NCBI RefSeq assembly: GCF_014635725.1
Contig: NZ_BMDJ01000001.1
Span: 434,001 to 498,000 of the forward strand
Direction of reading: 5' to 3'
Source of the DNA: Pedobacter mendelii
Lineage (GTDB): Bacteria > Bacteroidota > Bacteroidia > Sphingobacteriales > Sphingobacteriaceae
DNA length: 64,000 bases
Made by a program: the position numbers and the translations under genes. A model generated the notes under the pieces. It was not told the origin of the DNA. It worked only from the letters and a program-made list of their open reading frames with translations, and ran no database searches. Of the stretch, positions 7,964 through 17,859 are shown one piece after another (position 1 is the stretch's first letter; the number at the start of each line of letters is the position of its first letter).

Positions 7964-8533
7964 CTAACTTCTTAAAAAATCTCCTACCAGTTTTTCAGCT
8001 TCAGCGCAGGCGGTTGCCAAATCATAGTTTTTTAAAATCACATCAAACTTATCAGCGTAGAGTAATTCCTTTTCTGCTTTAACAAAACGTTCCTGTAATT
8101 TTTCCGGACTATCCGTTCCACGACCGCTTAAACGCTCTTTTAAAACTTCTAAAGATGGCGGCTGAACAAAAATTGCCAAAGCATCATCTTCATATTTTCT
8201 TTTTAAACGAATTCCACCTTCAACATCAATATCAAAAATGACGTGTTTTCCTTCATTCCAAATACGTTCAATTTCCGAACGTAAAGTACCATAGAAAGTC
8301 CCGTTGTAAACCTCTTCAAACTCAACAAATTCCTGACGGGCAACTTTATGTAGAAATTCTTCTTTAGTAATGAAGTAATAATCGTTTTCATGTTGTTCAG
8401 CACCCCTAAGTTCTCGGGTTGTTGCAGAAATAGAAAAGCTCAGTTCAGGAAACTTCGTTAATAAGTGATGTACTATTGTGGTTTTTCCTGCTCCGGATGG
8501 AGCTGAAAATATGATAAGTTTGCCTTGTTTCAT
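7964..8533 (-). CDS. gmk: guanylate kinase
   Basis: 189 residues. Phosphorylates GMP to GDP with ATP. The P-loop is FSAPSGAGKTT (residues 9-19). The GMP-binding segment has SATTRELRGAEQHENDYYFI, and FVEFEEVYNGTFYGT is the classical guanylate-kinase signature. The lid and adenine-binding parts follow (LSGRGTDSPEKLQER). Length and motifs are all canonical. It lies downstream of yicC on the minus strand; a short repeat-rich spacer separates them, and co-transcription is likely. Confidence 0.96.
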   Translation of the reverse strand: MKQGKLIIFSAPSGAGKTTIVHHLLTKFPELSFSISATTRELRGAEQHENDYYFITKEEFLHKVARQEFVEFEEVYNGTFYGTLRSEIERIWNEGKHVIFDIDVEGGIRLKRKYEDDALAIFVQPPSLEVLKERLSGRGTDSPEKLQERFVKAEKELLYADKFDVILKNYDLATACAEAEKLVGDFLRS

Positions 8534-8539
8534 TTTTTC

Positions 8540-8590
8540 GAGACTAAAGCTGAAAGCTAAAAGCTTTGGACTTTCAGCTTTCAGCTTTCT
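8540..8590. repeat. CTTTCAGCTTT-type repeat between yicC and gmk
   Basis: An imperfect inverted arrangement of the words CTGAAAGCT and AGCTTTCAG flanks a short centre (GACTAAAGCTGAAAGC on the left, GCTTTCAGCTTTC on the right). It could fold into a weak hairpin in the mRNA. It belongs to the same word family as 1163-1222 and 24066-24112. Confidence 0.55.
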
Positions 8591-9464
8591 ATAATACGTT
8601 TAATAACTGTTCTTTTATCTTTTCTAATTCTTCTTTCATACCAACAACAAATTGTTGCATTTGCGCATCATTTGCTTTGGCACCCATGGTATTTATTTCC
8701 CTACCAATTTCCTGCGAAATAAAACCAAGTTTTTTACCATTTGCTTCTTTACTTGTTAAAGTTTGAACAAAATAATCACAATGACTTTTTAAGCGAGTTT
8801 TTTCTTCTGTAATGTCTATTTTATCAATGTAATAGATTAATTCCTGTTCAAAACGATTCTGATCAATATTCACTTTACCTACAGCATCATCCAAAAATTG
8901 TGAGAACTTATCGCGAATAGCAGTTAACCTTTTAGGTTCTAATTCTTCAACTGATTTAAAATAGGAAAGAATATTTTTGATTCTTAATTCCAAATCAGCT
9001 TTTAGAACTGTACCTTCATCTTCTCTAAAACTATTGAAATTTGCTAAAGCTTCAGTAAATATTCTGTACAATTGATTCCATTCATCTTCACTTACGCTTT
9101 CTTCTTTATAGCTTATAACTTCAGGAAAAGTTAAAGCTGTTTGCAACAAATTGCTGCTGTTGGCATTCAATTGATCGTTAACCGCAATTAATTGATTGTA
9201 ATAATGCGCCAGAAGAGCAGTATTTATAGTTGCGCCAGTAACTTCTCCAGAACTACGCTCTACTGTAATGCTTAAACTTACTTTGCCGCGTTCGATATCT
9301 TTACTACAAACATTGCGTAAAATTAATTCTTTATCAGAAAAGGCCTTAGGATATTTTAAATTGAGCTCAAGAAATTTACTGTTGAGCGATTTGATTTCGA
9401 CACTGTATTTTGCATTCGCATAATCGGCTGTTGCCAAGCCGTATCCTGTCATGGATTTTATCAT
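8589..9464 (-). CDS. YicC family endoribonuclease-like protein
   Basis: 291 residues from ATG 9464; a TTG two codons earlier extends the frame but is less likely. The N-terminus IKSMTGYGLAT is the YicC hallmark, and the C-terminal DUF1732 region ends KLGFISQEIGREINTMGAKANDAQMQ, with the conserved E-x-x-R-E-x-N-T-x-x-x-K. E. coli YicC is an endoribonuclease acting on small RNA targets, and the family is linked to stationary-phase stress. It is the first gene of the yicC-gmk-nadD cluster. Confidence 0.9.
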   Translation of the reverse strand: MIKSMTGYGLATADYANAKYSVEIKSLNSKFLELNLKYPKAFSDKELILRNVCSKDIERGKVSLSITVERSSGEVTGATINTALLAHYYNQLIAVNDQLNANSSNLLQTALTFPEVISYKEESVSEDEWNQLYRIFTEALANFNSFREDEGTVLKADLELRIKNILSYFKSVEELEPKRLTAIRDKFSQFLDDAVGKVNIDQNRFEQELIYYIDKIDITEEKTRLKSHCDYFVQTLTSKEANGKKLGFISQEIGREINTMGAKANDAQMQQFVVGMKEELEKIKEQLLNVL

Positions 9465-9672
9465 GCGCAAAGATAGAAAAAATTAATTTACAGTTCGCTT
9501 TGTTGTAAATGTTTGGATTTTAATATGGTCAAAAAACCAGATAATTACGAGGAAAATATTTTTCTTTATACAACAAAAAAAGTACAGAGACAAACATTCT
9601 AACTGGCATTAACGTTCTTTTAACAGTTTAGTTAGTTAACAATTGTTAATTTTACCAAAAATACTATTTAAG

Positions 9673-10389
9673 ATGAAAGCCCGCTACTTCTTTTTTTCAA
9701 TTGTTTTTTCTCTGATTATTACAGCTTCCTCAATTGTAGGTGCTCAAGAATTCATTGTAAAAGGAGTTGTGCTAGAAAAAGGCTCGAATGTTAGGGTTGC
9801 GCTTGCTAACATTACTAACCTACGAACGAGGATAGGTGTAACCAGTAATGACTTGGGTATGTTTCAACTTAAAGCAACTATTGGAGATACCTTGTTAATT
9901 GGAAAAACATATTTAAACGATCAGCGAATTTTGGTTCTTGGTAGGCAAGACATTTTAATTTACATGATTCGCGGCAGTACAACGCTGGATGAGGTTACTA
10001 TCCTTGGCAGTACCAAAAAACAAGATTTGGCCGATATCAAAAGAGATTTTCAAAGCAAGGGCGTATTTAATGGAGGCAAGTCATCGTTTCTGTCTGCAGT
10101 ATTTAATCCGATTAACGGATTGTACAATTTGATTGGTAAAGACCCTAAAAATGCCAGAAGGTTTAGCAGGTATGCCGATAATGAAATTAAACAATCGCAA
10201 ATTGACGTTTATTTTAACCCGAGCATTATTAAAAACAATACAACTTTAAGAGGCGATACATTGGAAACATATATGATAAATTATCGCCCAGAATTTCAAA
10301 AGGCACAATATTGGAATAGCTACGATTACATAAAATACATTAAAGAATCATCAAAGAAATTTACAGATACCTTAGGAAAAGGGAAGTAA
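9673..10389 (+). CDS. secreted protein with carboxypeptidase-like regulatory domain
   Basis: 238 residues from ATG 9673 (MKARYFFFSIVF...), chosen because it begins a clean signal peptide cleaved near VGAQ; an in-frame TTG lies 30 bases upstream. Residues 25-100 form a beta-sandwich like the CarboxypepD_reg-like domain (VKGVVLEKGSNVRVALANI, LGMFQLKATIGDTLLIG, ILIYM). The remainder (about 110-238) is basic and has no recognised domain. Such proteins are common in Bacteroidota and probably periplasmic or outer-membrane associated; function unknown. A similar protein is at 20168-20923. Monocistronic, divergent from yicC. Confidence 0.72.
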   Translation: MKARYFFFSIVFSLIITASSIVGAQEFIVKGVVLEKGSNVRVALANITNLRTRIGVTSNDLGMFQLKATIGDTLLIGKTYLNDQRILVLGRQDILIYMIRGSTTLDEVTILGSTKKQDLADIKRDFQSKGVFNGGKSSFLSAVFNPINGLYNLIGKDPKNARRFSRYADNEIKQSQIDVYFNPSIIKNNTTLRGDTLETYMINYRPEFQKAQYWNSYDYIKYIKESSKKFTDTLGKGK

Positions 10390-10457
10390 TTCAGTTTTCA
10401 GTTGGCAATTGCAGTTAAACAATTACCAGAATAAGCAGTTTATCACCTTACTAAAAC

Positions 10458-11186
10458 CTAAATAGCAAGTGTTTCACATGCTTTTTCAGCGGCTAATTTT
10501 TCAGCGTTTTTCTTATTATAATCCCGCCCTGTTCCAACTTTCTCGCCTTCAACAACAGCACTAATCGTAAATAATTTAGCACTTTCACCCTCACCGTTTG
10601 CAGCAAGTTCGAATAATACGTCTTTACCGTGACGCTGGCACCATTCAATTAACTTACTTTTAAAATTTGTTTCAGTTAATTCAAGCGTATGAATATCGAT
10701 ATGTGGCTTTACGATTCTGCGTAGCAAAAAATCTTTAGTAAAATTATATCCCTTATCCATATAAACAGCACCAATAATGGCTTCAAATGCATCGCCTAAC
10801 ATAGAGTTATGTTTAGTTTGAATGCTTACAGAGCGCTGATCGAACTCAATTAATTTATCGAAGCCCATTTTTTTTGCCAGCTGATTCAAATTTGCACGAT
10901 TTACAATTTTAGAACGCATTTCAGTTAAGAAACCCTCTTCTTTATAAGGATAGTGCTTGAAAAGCAATTCTGCAATTACCGAACCTAGAACTGCATCGCC
11001 CAAAAACTCCAATCGTTCGTTACTGCTTCGTGTTCCATTTTTTAAAACCTTAGCTGCAGAACGATGCCTGAACGCCATCTTATATAGCGTTACGTTTCCT
11101 GGCACAAATCCCAGAATGTTTTTCAGCTTTTTAACAAACTCCTTTTCTGGAGAGAGATAAAGTTTATATAATCTTAATATCGGCAT
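10458..11186 (-). CDS. rnc: ribonuclease III
   Basis: 242 residues. Cleaves double-stranded RNA, including rRNA precursors. The RNase III signature NERLEFLGDAVLGSV (about residues 59-73) holds the catalytic acidic residues, with the second cluster MLGDAFEAIIGAVYMDKGY at about 128-146. A C-terminal dsRNA-binding domain ends KKNAEKLAAEKACETLA. A short N-terminal extension (MPILRLYKLYLSP) is usual in Bacteroidota. It is third in the minus-strand row acpP-fabF-rnc, about 95 bp after fabF, a conserved order in the phylum. Confidence 0.96.
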   Translation of the reverse strand: MPILRLYKLYLSPEKEFVKKLKNILGFVPGNVTLYKMAFRHRSAAKVLKNGTRSSNERLEFLGDAVLGSVIAELLFKHYPYKEEGFLTEMRSKIVNRANLNQLAKKMGFDKLIEFDQRSVSIQTKHNSMLGDAFEAIIGAVYMDKGYNFTKDFLLRRIVKPHIDIHTLELTETNFKSKLIEWCQRHGKDVLFELAANGEGESAKLFTISAVVEGEKVGTGRDYNKKNAEKLAAEKACETLAI

Positions 11187-11280
11187 TAAATAAATAACAC
11201 AATTAACGGCTAATCAGCATATTTAACTAAGTTATCTATTTTTAATTAGCATACAAAATTATATAGCAGGAGTGGTTTAA

Positions 11281-12534
11281 TTAATCTTTGTATTTTTTGA
11301 AAATTACTGACGCATTGTGACCACCAAAACCAAAAGTATTACTTAGTGCCGCTCTGACAGTACGTTTTTGAGCTTTGTTAAAAGTAAAATTTAATTTAGG
11401 ATCAAATGCAGGATCATCTGTAAAATGATTAATTGTAGGTGGTACAATATCGTTTTGAACAGAAAGAATTGCAGCAATAGCTTCAATAGCTCCAGCAGCA
11501 CCCAATAAGTGACCAGTCATTGATTTTGTTGAGCTGATGTTTAAGCGATAGGCATCTTCACCAAATAAATCTGCAATGGCACGAGTTTCACTAATATCAC
11601 CAAGTGGCGTAGAAGTTCCGTGAACATTAATATAATCTATATCGGCCGTGGTTAAGCCTGCGTCTTTTAAAGCGTTGGTCATAACCATTCTGGCGCCCAA
11701 ACCTTCAGGATGTGGTGCTGTGATGTGATTAGCGTCAGCACTCATGCCTCCACCAACAAGTTCTGCATAAATTTTAGCACCCCTTGCTTTAGCGTGTTCA
11801 AGCTCTTCCAAAATAATTGTTCCTGCGCCTTCACCTGCCACAAAACCATCTCTATCCTTGTCGAAAGGACGAGAAGCTGTTGTAGGATCATCATTTCGCG
11901 TAGATAAAGCGTGCATGGCATTAAAGCCACCCATTCCTGCTTCGTTAATAATTGCTTCAGAACCACCACTTATAATCACATCAGCCATACCCAAACGGAT
12001 ATAGTTAAATGCATCGATCATTGCGTTTGTAGAAGAAGCACATGCCGAAACAGTTGCAAAATTTGGCCCGCGTAAGCCATATTTTATAGAGATATGCCCT
12101 GGAGCAATATCAATAATCATCTTAGGGATAAAAAACGGATTGTACCTTGGCGTACCATCTCCCTTGGCGAAATTAGAAATTTCATCTAAAAAAGTTTTTA
12201 ATCCACCAATGCCCGCACCCCAGATAACTCCAATTCGGTTGGTATCCAACTTTTCAAAATCAAAACCACCATCCTTCACGGCCTCATCTGTTGCTACAAG
12301 AGCATATTGTACAAACGGATCTAACTTACGAGCTTCTTTTTTCTCCAGAAAATCTTCCGGATTAAAGTTTTTTACTTCACAAGCGAATTTAGTTTTAAAC
12401 TTTTCAGTATTAAAACCTTTAATAGGAGCAGCGCCACTCACCCCATTAGTCAACCCTTCCCAAAAATCGGGAACATTATTGCCTATAGGAGTGAGCGCAC
12501 CCAACCCTGTTACTACTACTCTTTTTAATTCCAT
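11281..12534 (-). CDS. fabF: beta-ketoacyl-ACP synthase II
   Basis: 417 residues. Condenses malonyl-ACP with acyl-ACP in fatty-acid elongation. The active-site Cys is in TVSACASSTNA (about residue 165). The two catalytic His are in NVHGTSTPLGD and TGHLLGAAGAIEA, and the glycine-rich loop SNTFGFGGHN is near the C-terminus. The start RVVVTGLGALTPIG is canonical. It lies 21 bp downstream of acpP on the same strand, so the carrier protein and synthase are co-transcribed. Confidence 0.97.
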   Translation of the reverse strand: MELKRVVVTGLGALTPIGNNVPDFWEGLTNGVSGAAPIKGFNTEKFKTKFACEVKNFNPEDFLEKKEARKLDPFVQYALVATDEAVKDGGFDFEKLDTNRIGVIWGAGIGGLKTFLDEISNFAKGDGTPRYNPFFIPKMIIDIAPGHISIKYGLRGPNFATVSACASSTNAMIDAFNYIRLGMADVIISGGSEAIINEAGMGGFNAMHALSTRNDDPTTASRPFDKDRDGFVAGEGAGTIILEELEHAKARGAKIYAELVGGGMSADANHITAPHPEGLGARMVMTNALKDAGLTTADIDYINVHGTSTPLGDISETRAIADLFGEDAYRLNISSTKSMTGHLLGAAGAIEAIAAILSVQNDIVPPTINHFTDDPAFDPKLNFTFNKAQKRTVRAALSNTFGFGGHNASVIFKKYKD

Positions 12535-12555
12535 TTATACTGAAAAAGCGTAATT

Positions 12556-12792
12556 CTATTTAACGTTTTTTTCCAAATAAGCGATTGCTTGACCAACTGT
12601 ACCGATGGTTTCAGCCTGATCATCAGGAATAGCTACATTAAATTCTTTTTCAAATTCCATAATTAATTCTACGGTATCTAAAGAATCTGCACCCAAATCG
12701 TTGGTGAATGAAGCCTCCGGCGTAACTTCGCTTTCGTCAACACCTAGTTTTTCTACGATAATAGCCTTAACTCTTGAAGCAATATCAGACAT
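12556..12792 (-). CDS. acpP: acyl carrier protein
   Basis: 78 residues, strongly acidic. The phosphopantetheine attachment site is the Ser in [16 protein letters not shown] (about residue 41). Helix I begins [17 protein letters not shown] and the C-terminal helix is [13 protein letters not shown]. It carries growing acyl chains for FabF and the other fatty-acid enzymes. First gene of acpP-fabF-rnc; a promoter-like pair of elements lies 34-64 bp upstream. Confidence 0.97.
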   Translation of the reverse strand: MSDIASRVKAIIVEKLGVDESEVTPEASFTNDLGADSLDTVELIMEFEKEFNVAIPDDQAETIGTVGQAIAYLEKNVK

Positions 12793-12825
12793 AATTTTAT
12801 AATTTAATGGTTAAATAATTCTGTG

Positions 12826-12856
12826 CAAAGAAAAATAAATTCTTACAATTTTCAAA
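12826..12856 (-). promoter_or_regulatory. probable acpP promoter (Bacteroidota type)
   Basis: On the minus strand TTTG (12856-12853), 19 bases, then TTTCTTTG (12833-12826). This matches the -33 TTTG / -7 TAnnTTTG arrangement of the Bacteroidota primary sigma factor except for one base in the -7 box. It would give a 5' leader of roughly 30 nt before the acpP ATG. Confidence 0.5.
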
Positions 12857-12949
12857 TGTTTTTATTTCGATACCTAAATTTGGCTCTCAAATAACAAGCG
12901 AATATAGAATTAGTTTTTTAATTTCGTTCTGTAAATAATTTATTTCGAC

Positions 12950-13369
12950 TTGAATAAAACTTATCTAAAATTAACGCTAGACCTTGATTTCATATTAATT
13001 GCAGTAACCGCACCGCTAAAAGACTATGTATTGTGCCACAAAATTAATACGCGATTAAATACGCAGTTTGCTAAAGTTGAGGATCATGAAATATTTTTCA
13101 ACATTGATGAGCCAGCCTGGTCTTTCTCTAAATATTACTTTTTTGTTGAACAAGGCGATGTTGAATACTACCTTATAAGCAATAAAAGTAGCGATGGTGT
13201 GCTTGTTCCGGAAATGAACAACGTGGATTTTTTTATTATAATTAAAGAATTTATAGATAAAGAAGACCTTGATTATCTCCTTAACGGACTAAACAAACTT
13301 CCTGATATACAGGTAGCTGCAAAAATAGAACCTGCTAAACTAAAATCGAAAGAGAATTTGGTAATATAA
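12950..13369 (+). CDS. IPExxxVDY family protein
   Basis: 139 residues. The family is named after a motif that appears here as VPEMNNVDF (about residues 86-94). The start MNKTYLKLTLDLDF uses TTG at 12950; no in-frame ATG lies between it and the upstream region, and this TTG matches the usual N-terminus of the family. Function unknown; it is a small, probably cytosolic protein almost confined to Bacteroidota and often found near pyruvate kinase, as here (pyk starts 147 bp downstream). Confidence 0.82.
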   Translation: MNKTYLKLTLDLDFILIAVTAPLKDYVLCHKINTRLNTQFAKVEDHEIFFNIDEPAWSFSKYYFFVEQGDVEYYLISNKSSDGVLVPEMNNVDFFIIIKEFIDKEDLDYLLNGLNKLPDIQVAAKIEPAKLKSKENLVI

Positions 13370-13380
13370 AAATTATACAC

Positions 13381-13406
13381 TTGGTGTATTAATTACACTA
13401 TATTTG
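13381..13406 (+). promoter_or_regulatory. possible pyk promoter
   Basis: A perfect TATATTTG -7-type box (13399-13406) follows TTGG at 13381. The 14-base gap is shorter than the usual 17-23, so the -33 assignment is uncertain. The implied leader before the pyk ATG is about 105 nt. Confidence 0.3.
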
Positions 13407-13515
13407 AGGGTTATAAAAAACTGTACAAAACAAAATATACATAAAAATTTAATGTGGTTTAATTAATTTTAACTAATTAATTAATAAAAAACTGCATTGC
13501 TAAATCAATTATTAA

Positions 13516-14946
13516 ATGAAACCTTTTCATTCCAGAACAAAAATTGTAGCCACACTCGGCCCCGCTTCAGCTAAACCAGATGTATTATATAGTATGTTTA
13601 ATGCCGGTTTAGACGTTTGCCGTTTAAATTTTTCTCACGGTTCTCAGGCAGATCATCAGGCCGTTTTAGATACCATTCGCGATTTAAATAAAAAATACGA
13701 TTACAATGTTGGTATTCTTGCCGATTTACAAGGTCCGAAAATTCGTATCGGTTTAGTAAAAGAAGGTGGTATTAACTTAATTAATGGCAAAACGACTGTA
13801 ATTACCACTACCGAGTGTATTGGCAATGAAGAACGTATTTATATTACATATCAAAGCTTTCCACAAGATGTTCAGGCAGGAGAAATTATCCTTTTGGATG
13901 ATGGAAAACTGCAAATGAAAGTTATTTCAACAAACTTAAAAGATGAGGTTGTTTGTGAAATCGTTCACGGTGGTATTTTGACTTCGAGAAAAGGTGTAAA
14001 TCTTCCTAACACGAAGGTTTCTATTCCGTCTTTAACTCCAGAAGATCGCGAGAATTTAGAATTTGTTCTTGAAAATAATGTAGAGTGGATTGGTTTATCT
14101 TTCGTTCGTAAGGCAGATGATATTATCGAACTTAAAAAAATAATTGCTGAGCGTGGTAAAACTGCTCGCGTTATTGCTAAAATAGAAAAACCTGAAGCCA
14201 TAGCTAACATCGATGAAATTATTGCTGTATCAGATGGCATTATGGTTGCCCGTGGCGATTTAGGTGTTGAGTGTCCGATGGAAGAAGTTCCGTTATTACA
14301 AAAAATGATTGTTGCCAAATGTAGAGCAGCTTCTAAACCTGTAATTGTTGCTACTCAAATGCTTGAAAGTATGATTACCACACCTCGCCCAACTCGTGCT
14401 GAGGTAAACGACGTAGCAAACTCTGTACTTGATGGTGCTGACGCAGTTATGTTAAGTGGTGAAACTTCGGTTGGCGAATTTCCATTAATCGTTATCGAAA
14501 CGATGCAAAAAATCATTCAGAACATTGAACAAAATAACTATCCGTTTAATCCTGATAAATTTTTGAAACCAAAATCTCCATCTTTTTTAAGTGATGCGAT
14601 TTGTGATTCTGCTTGTTTCTTAGCTAAGCAAACTAATGCTGTTGGTATTGTATCGATGACATTAAGTGGTTACACAGCTTTTGAAATTTCAAGCCACAGA
14701 CCGGAAGCTTTAACTTTTATATTTACCAGCAACCGCTCTTTATTAAATGCAGTAAGCTTGCTTTGGGGCGTAAGAGGTTTTTATTACGATAAATGGGAAA
14801 GTACTGATAATACCATAATCGAAGTTAATGAGTTTTTAAAAAGCAAGAAAATGGTTAAACAAGGTGATATCATCATTAACACGGCCGCTATCCCGATGGA
14901 AGCAAAAGGTAAAACCAATATGTTAAAAATTACGGTTATAGATTAA
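13516..14946 (+). CDS. pyk: pyruvate kinase
   Basis: 476 residues. Converts PEP + ADP to pyruvate + ATP, the last step of glycolysis. KIVATLGPAS and CRLNFSHGS (residues 9-45) begin the A domain. The B domain lies at about 70-165. The active-site Lys/metal region VIAKIEKPEAIAN is followed by DGIMVARGDLGVE. The C-terminal part has the effector-domain fold (NAVGIVSMTLSGYTA). Length is normal. It is followed by an intrinsic terminator and then the tRNA-Ser gene. Confidence 0.97.
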   Translation: MKPFHSRTKIVATLGPASAKPDVLYSMFNAGLDVCRLNFSHGSQADHQAVLDTIRDLNKKYDYNVGILADLQGPKIRIGLVKEGGINLINGKTTVITTTECIGNEERIYITYQSFPQDVQAGEIILLDDGKLQMKVISTNLKDEVVCEIVHGGILTSRKGVNLPNTKVSIPSLTPEDRENLEFVLENNVEWIGLSFVRKADDIIELKKIIAERGKTARVIAKIEKPEAIANIDEIIAVSDGIMVARGDLGVECPMEEVPLLQKMIVAKCRAASKPVIVATQMLESMITTPRPTRAEVNDVANSVLDGADAVMLSGETSVGEFPLIVIETMQKIIQNIEQNNYPFNPDKFLKPKSPSFLSDAICDSACFLAKQTNAVGIVSMTLSGYTAFEISSHRPEALTFIFTSNRSLLNAVSLLWGVRGFYYDKWESTDNTIIEVNEFLKSKKMVKQGDIIINTAAIPMEAKGKTNMLKITVID

Positions 14947-14968
14947 TTTATAACTTTTAAGAATATGG

Positions 14969-14999
14969 ATGCCTGGGTTTTTATCCAGGCATTTTTTTT
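14969..14999 (+). terminator. intrinsic terminator after pyk
   Basis: The 8-bp stem ATGCCTGG (14969-14976) / CCAGGCAT (14985-14992), with an eight-base loop, is followed by a run of eight T. It begins 22 bases after the pyk stop. Confidence 0.9.
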
Positions 15000-15032
15000 C
15001 CAATAAAAAAATATAAGTTTGCAACCCCATTC

Positions 15033-15118
<86 letters not shown>

Positions 15119-15164
15119 AAAATAAGAAATGTCTTTGGTTTTTAACCCAGAGACATTTTAGAAT

Positions 15165-17630
15165 TTATTTACTAGTCGAAACGGTTAAATTACCTGCTTT
15201 TAATCCTTTTGATAAAACCTGCAAATTTATTTTTCCAGTCTGCTCGCCTGATTGTATGGTTATTACCAATTTACCTTTAAAAGCTTTCATTTTTGGTAAA
15301 TGAAATGGTTCTAAACTTGTAGCATCACCATTGGCAACTACTTTAAACTGTCCAGCACCTTTAACATCAAATGATAAACTATTATCTGCATCAGGGCATA
15401 AATTGCCATTTACATCAACTATACTAGCGGTTACATATGCTAAATCTTTACCATTAGCGGTTAAGGTTTTACTATCTGTTTCTAACAAAATATGGTGCGG
15501 TTTACCAGCAGTTTTAACAACTTCTTCTGCAACAGCTTTACCACTTTCATCATAAGCAATAACTTTTATAGTGCCAGGCTGGTATTTTACATCCTTCCAC
15601 ATTAACCTATATCTATTGGTATTGGAAGAATTGTTTTTGGTTTGCTTTCCTTGGCTTTTACCATTAATAAAAAGCTCTGCCGAAGGATAACTGGTGTATA
15701 CAAAAACCGGAGTGACTTTTCCTTCCCTACCTGGAAAGGTCCAATGTGGTACAATATGCAAGGTTGGTTTTTCAGTATTCCATCTGCTACGGTACAAATA
15801 AAATCTATCTTTCGGAATTCCGGCCAAATCTATTATCCCAAAATAAGAACTGTGCGAAGGCCATTTTTCATCATAAGGTGTAGGCTCGCCAAGATAATCG
15901 AAGCCTGTCCAAACAAATTCGCCAATTACAAATTTCAAATCATCTTGTTTTACAAACTCATCATCAGGAATTTGAGACCAATTACAATATTCAAAATCGT
16001 ATGATGAACTTTGATTATCATCATACATTTTCATTTTAAAAAACTCTACCGGAAATTTATAAACTCCTCTAGAACTTACCGTTGAAGCCGTTTCTGTACC
16101 TAAAATAAAACCTTGTGGAAGACGATTATAAGCATTTTCGTAAAGCATTGGCTTATAATTAAATCCTGGAACATCCAATACAGAAGCAAAGTTATTATCC
16201 AAAGCATTTTGAATGCGGTCCATACCAACGGTTACAGGCCGGGTTGGATCTTCACGGTGACAAATATCCTGCAGGAATTTTAAGATTTTTCCGCCATTTT
16301 TAGTTCCCTGGTCTGGCACTTCATTACCAATACTCCACATTACTACACATGGACTATTTCTATTGGCATGAATCATATTTACCACGTCTTTTTCTGCCCA
16401 TTCATCAAATAAATGACTATAACCATTTTTAACTTTCGGTTCTTTCCATTCATCAAATGATTCTACCATCATCATAAACCCCATTTCGTCACAAAGTTTT
16501 ACTAATTCTGGAGCAGGCATGTTATGAGAGGTTCGAATGGCATCGCATCCCATATCTTTTAATAAAGTAAGTTGTCTGCGTAAAGCTGCTGTGTTTATTG
16601 CTGCCCCTAACGGACCTAAATCGTGGTGATTACAAACGCCCTTAAACTTTCGGTAAACCCCATTTAATGAAAATCCCTTTTCAGCTTCAAACTTAATTGT
16701 TCTAATACCGAAAGTGGTAGCATATTCATCTTTAAGGATTTTTCCAGCATATAATTTTGTTTCTGCATGATATAAATTGGGCATTTCTGGCGACCATAAT
16801 GCAGGATTTTTAACAACCAAATCTTGTTCAAATTCTTGTAAATCAGTTTCGCTTAATATTTTGGTTGTAGTGGCTACCGTTTCTCCTCTGGCGTTTTTGA
16901 TGGTGGTTTGTAAACTCAAGCCATCGTATTTACCGCTAGTAGAATTCACCTTCGTTTTTATTTTAACCTTCGCAAAATCCTTATTAATCAATGGAGTGGT
17001 AATATAAGTTCCCCAAACCGGAATACTAACATCTTCGGTTATAATTACGTGTACATTTCTGTATAAGCCTGCTCCCGGGTACCAGCGTGAAGCTTCGGGC
17101 AGGTTTTCTAAGCCTATTGATAATACATTTTTGCCCTCTTTCATTTTATTGGTTACATCAATTGAGAAAGAATTATATCCGTAAGCCCAATGGCCAACTT
17201 CTTCGCCATTTAGGTATACAATAGGATAACTCATCGCACCATCAATTAAAATAACTGCCTTTTTGCCCTTTTTAAAAGTTGGTGCAGTAAATGTGTTTCG
17301 ATACCAAGCTTTTCCAATAAAAGGCAATCCACCTGTTCTACCTGTTTTCTTCGAAGCTTGTTTCTCGCCGTTTTGCACTATGGCAACTTCCTGACTATCG
17401 TTTGCACCATCAAAAGGACCCTTTATTGCCCAATCATGTGGAACTGTAACCGTTTCCCAACTACTATCATTGAAATTTTCTTTAATAGATTCGGGATGAT
17501 TGCCTTTACTAAATTTCCAGTTTTTTTCTAGTAAGTATTCAGTCCTGGTTTGAGCTGATGTATTTGTAATTAAAAATGCGGATAGTAATAAAAAAAGTAT
17601 CGGCAAACGATAATGTTTTGAAAAACTCAT
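15165..17630 (-). CDS. secreted glycoside hydrolase family 2 protein (beta-galactosidase-like)
   Basis: 821 residues with a signal peptide (IFLLLSAFLITNTSAQ-like, first ~26 residues). Order: GH2 sugar-binding jelly roll (about 30-200), immunoglobulin-like domain (to about 310), TIM-barrel catalytic domain, then C-terminal Ig-like modules (DUF4982-type). The acid/base Glu is E437 in WSIGNEVPDQG and the nucleophile is E513 in LGTETAS. FKGVCNHHDLGPLG is the usual barrel entry. Family activity is beta-galactosidase, beta-glucuronidase or related exo-glycosidase in the periplasm or at the surface; the substrate cannot be read. It stands alone, divergent from the peptidase gene, with no SusC/SusD partner nearby. 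Confidence 0.9.
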   Translation of the reverse strand: MSFSKHYRLPILFLLLSAFLITNTSAQTRTEYLLEKNWKFSKGNHPESIKENFNDSSWETVTVPHDWAIKGPFDGANDSQEVAIVQNGEKQASKKTGRTGGLPFIGKAWYRNTFTAPTFKKGKKAVILIDGAMSYPIVYLNGEEVGHWAYGYNSFSIDVTNKMKEGKNVLSIGLENLPEASRWYPGAGLYRNVHVIITEDVSIPVWGTYITTPLINKDFAKVKIKTKVNSTSGKYDGLSLQTTIKNARGETVATTTKILSETDLQEFEQDLVVKNPALWSPEMPNLYHAETKLYAGKILKDEYATTFGIRTIKFEAEKGFSLNGVYRKFKGVCNHHDLGPLGAAINTAALRRQLTLLKDMGCDAIRTSHNMPAPELVKLCDEMGFMMMVESFDEWKEPKVKNGYSHLFDEWAEKDVVNMIHANRNSPCVVMWSIGNEVPDQGTKNGGKILKFLQDICHREDPTRPVTVGMDRIQNALDNNFASVLDVPGFNYKPMLYENAYNRLPQGFILGTETASTVSSRGVYKFPVEFFKMKMYDDNQSSSYDFEYCNWSQIPDDEFVKQDDLKFVIGEFVWTGFDYLGEPTPYDEKWPSHSSYFGIIDLAGIPKDRFYLYRSRWNTEKPTLHIVPHWTFPGREGKVTPVFVYTSYPSAELFINGKSQGKQTKNNSSNTNRYRLMWKDVKYQPGTIKVIAYDESGKAVAEEVVKTAGKPHHILLETDSKTLTANGKDLAYVTASIVDVNGNLCPDADNSLSFDVKGAGQFKVVANGDATSLEPFHLPKMKAFKGKLVITIQSGEQTGKINLQVLSKGLKAGNLTVSTSK

Positions 17631-17859
17631 TTTTTGAAAATTATGGATGGTATGATTATAATTTATTTGATGTGGACTTGGCTATAATATTTTAACTAAA
17701 TCAATAAAACGAAGTTATCAAAAAATGATAAATGTCTATATAACATTTATTAACAAGCAAATTTTATATCACAAACGGCTAATAGATATAAATAGCAGGG
17801 ATTAGGAATTATTTGTATCATCATTAATACCAATCGTTTTATAAAACAGTGGTATTTTT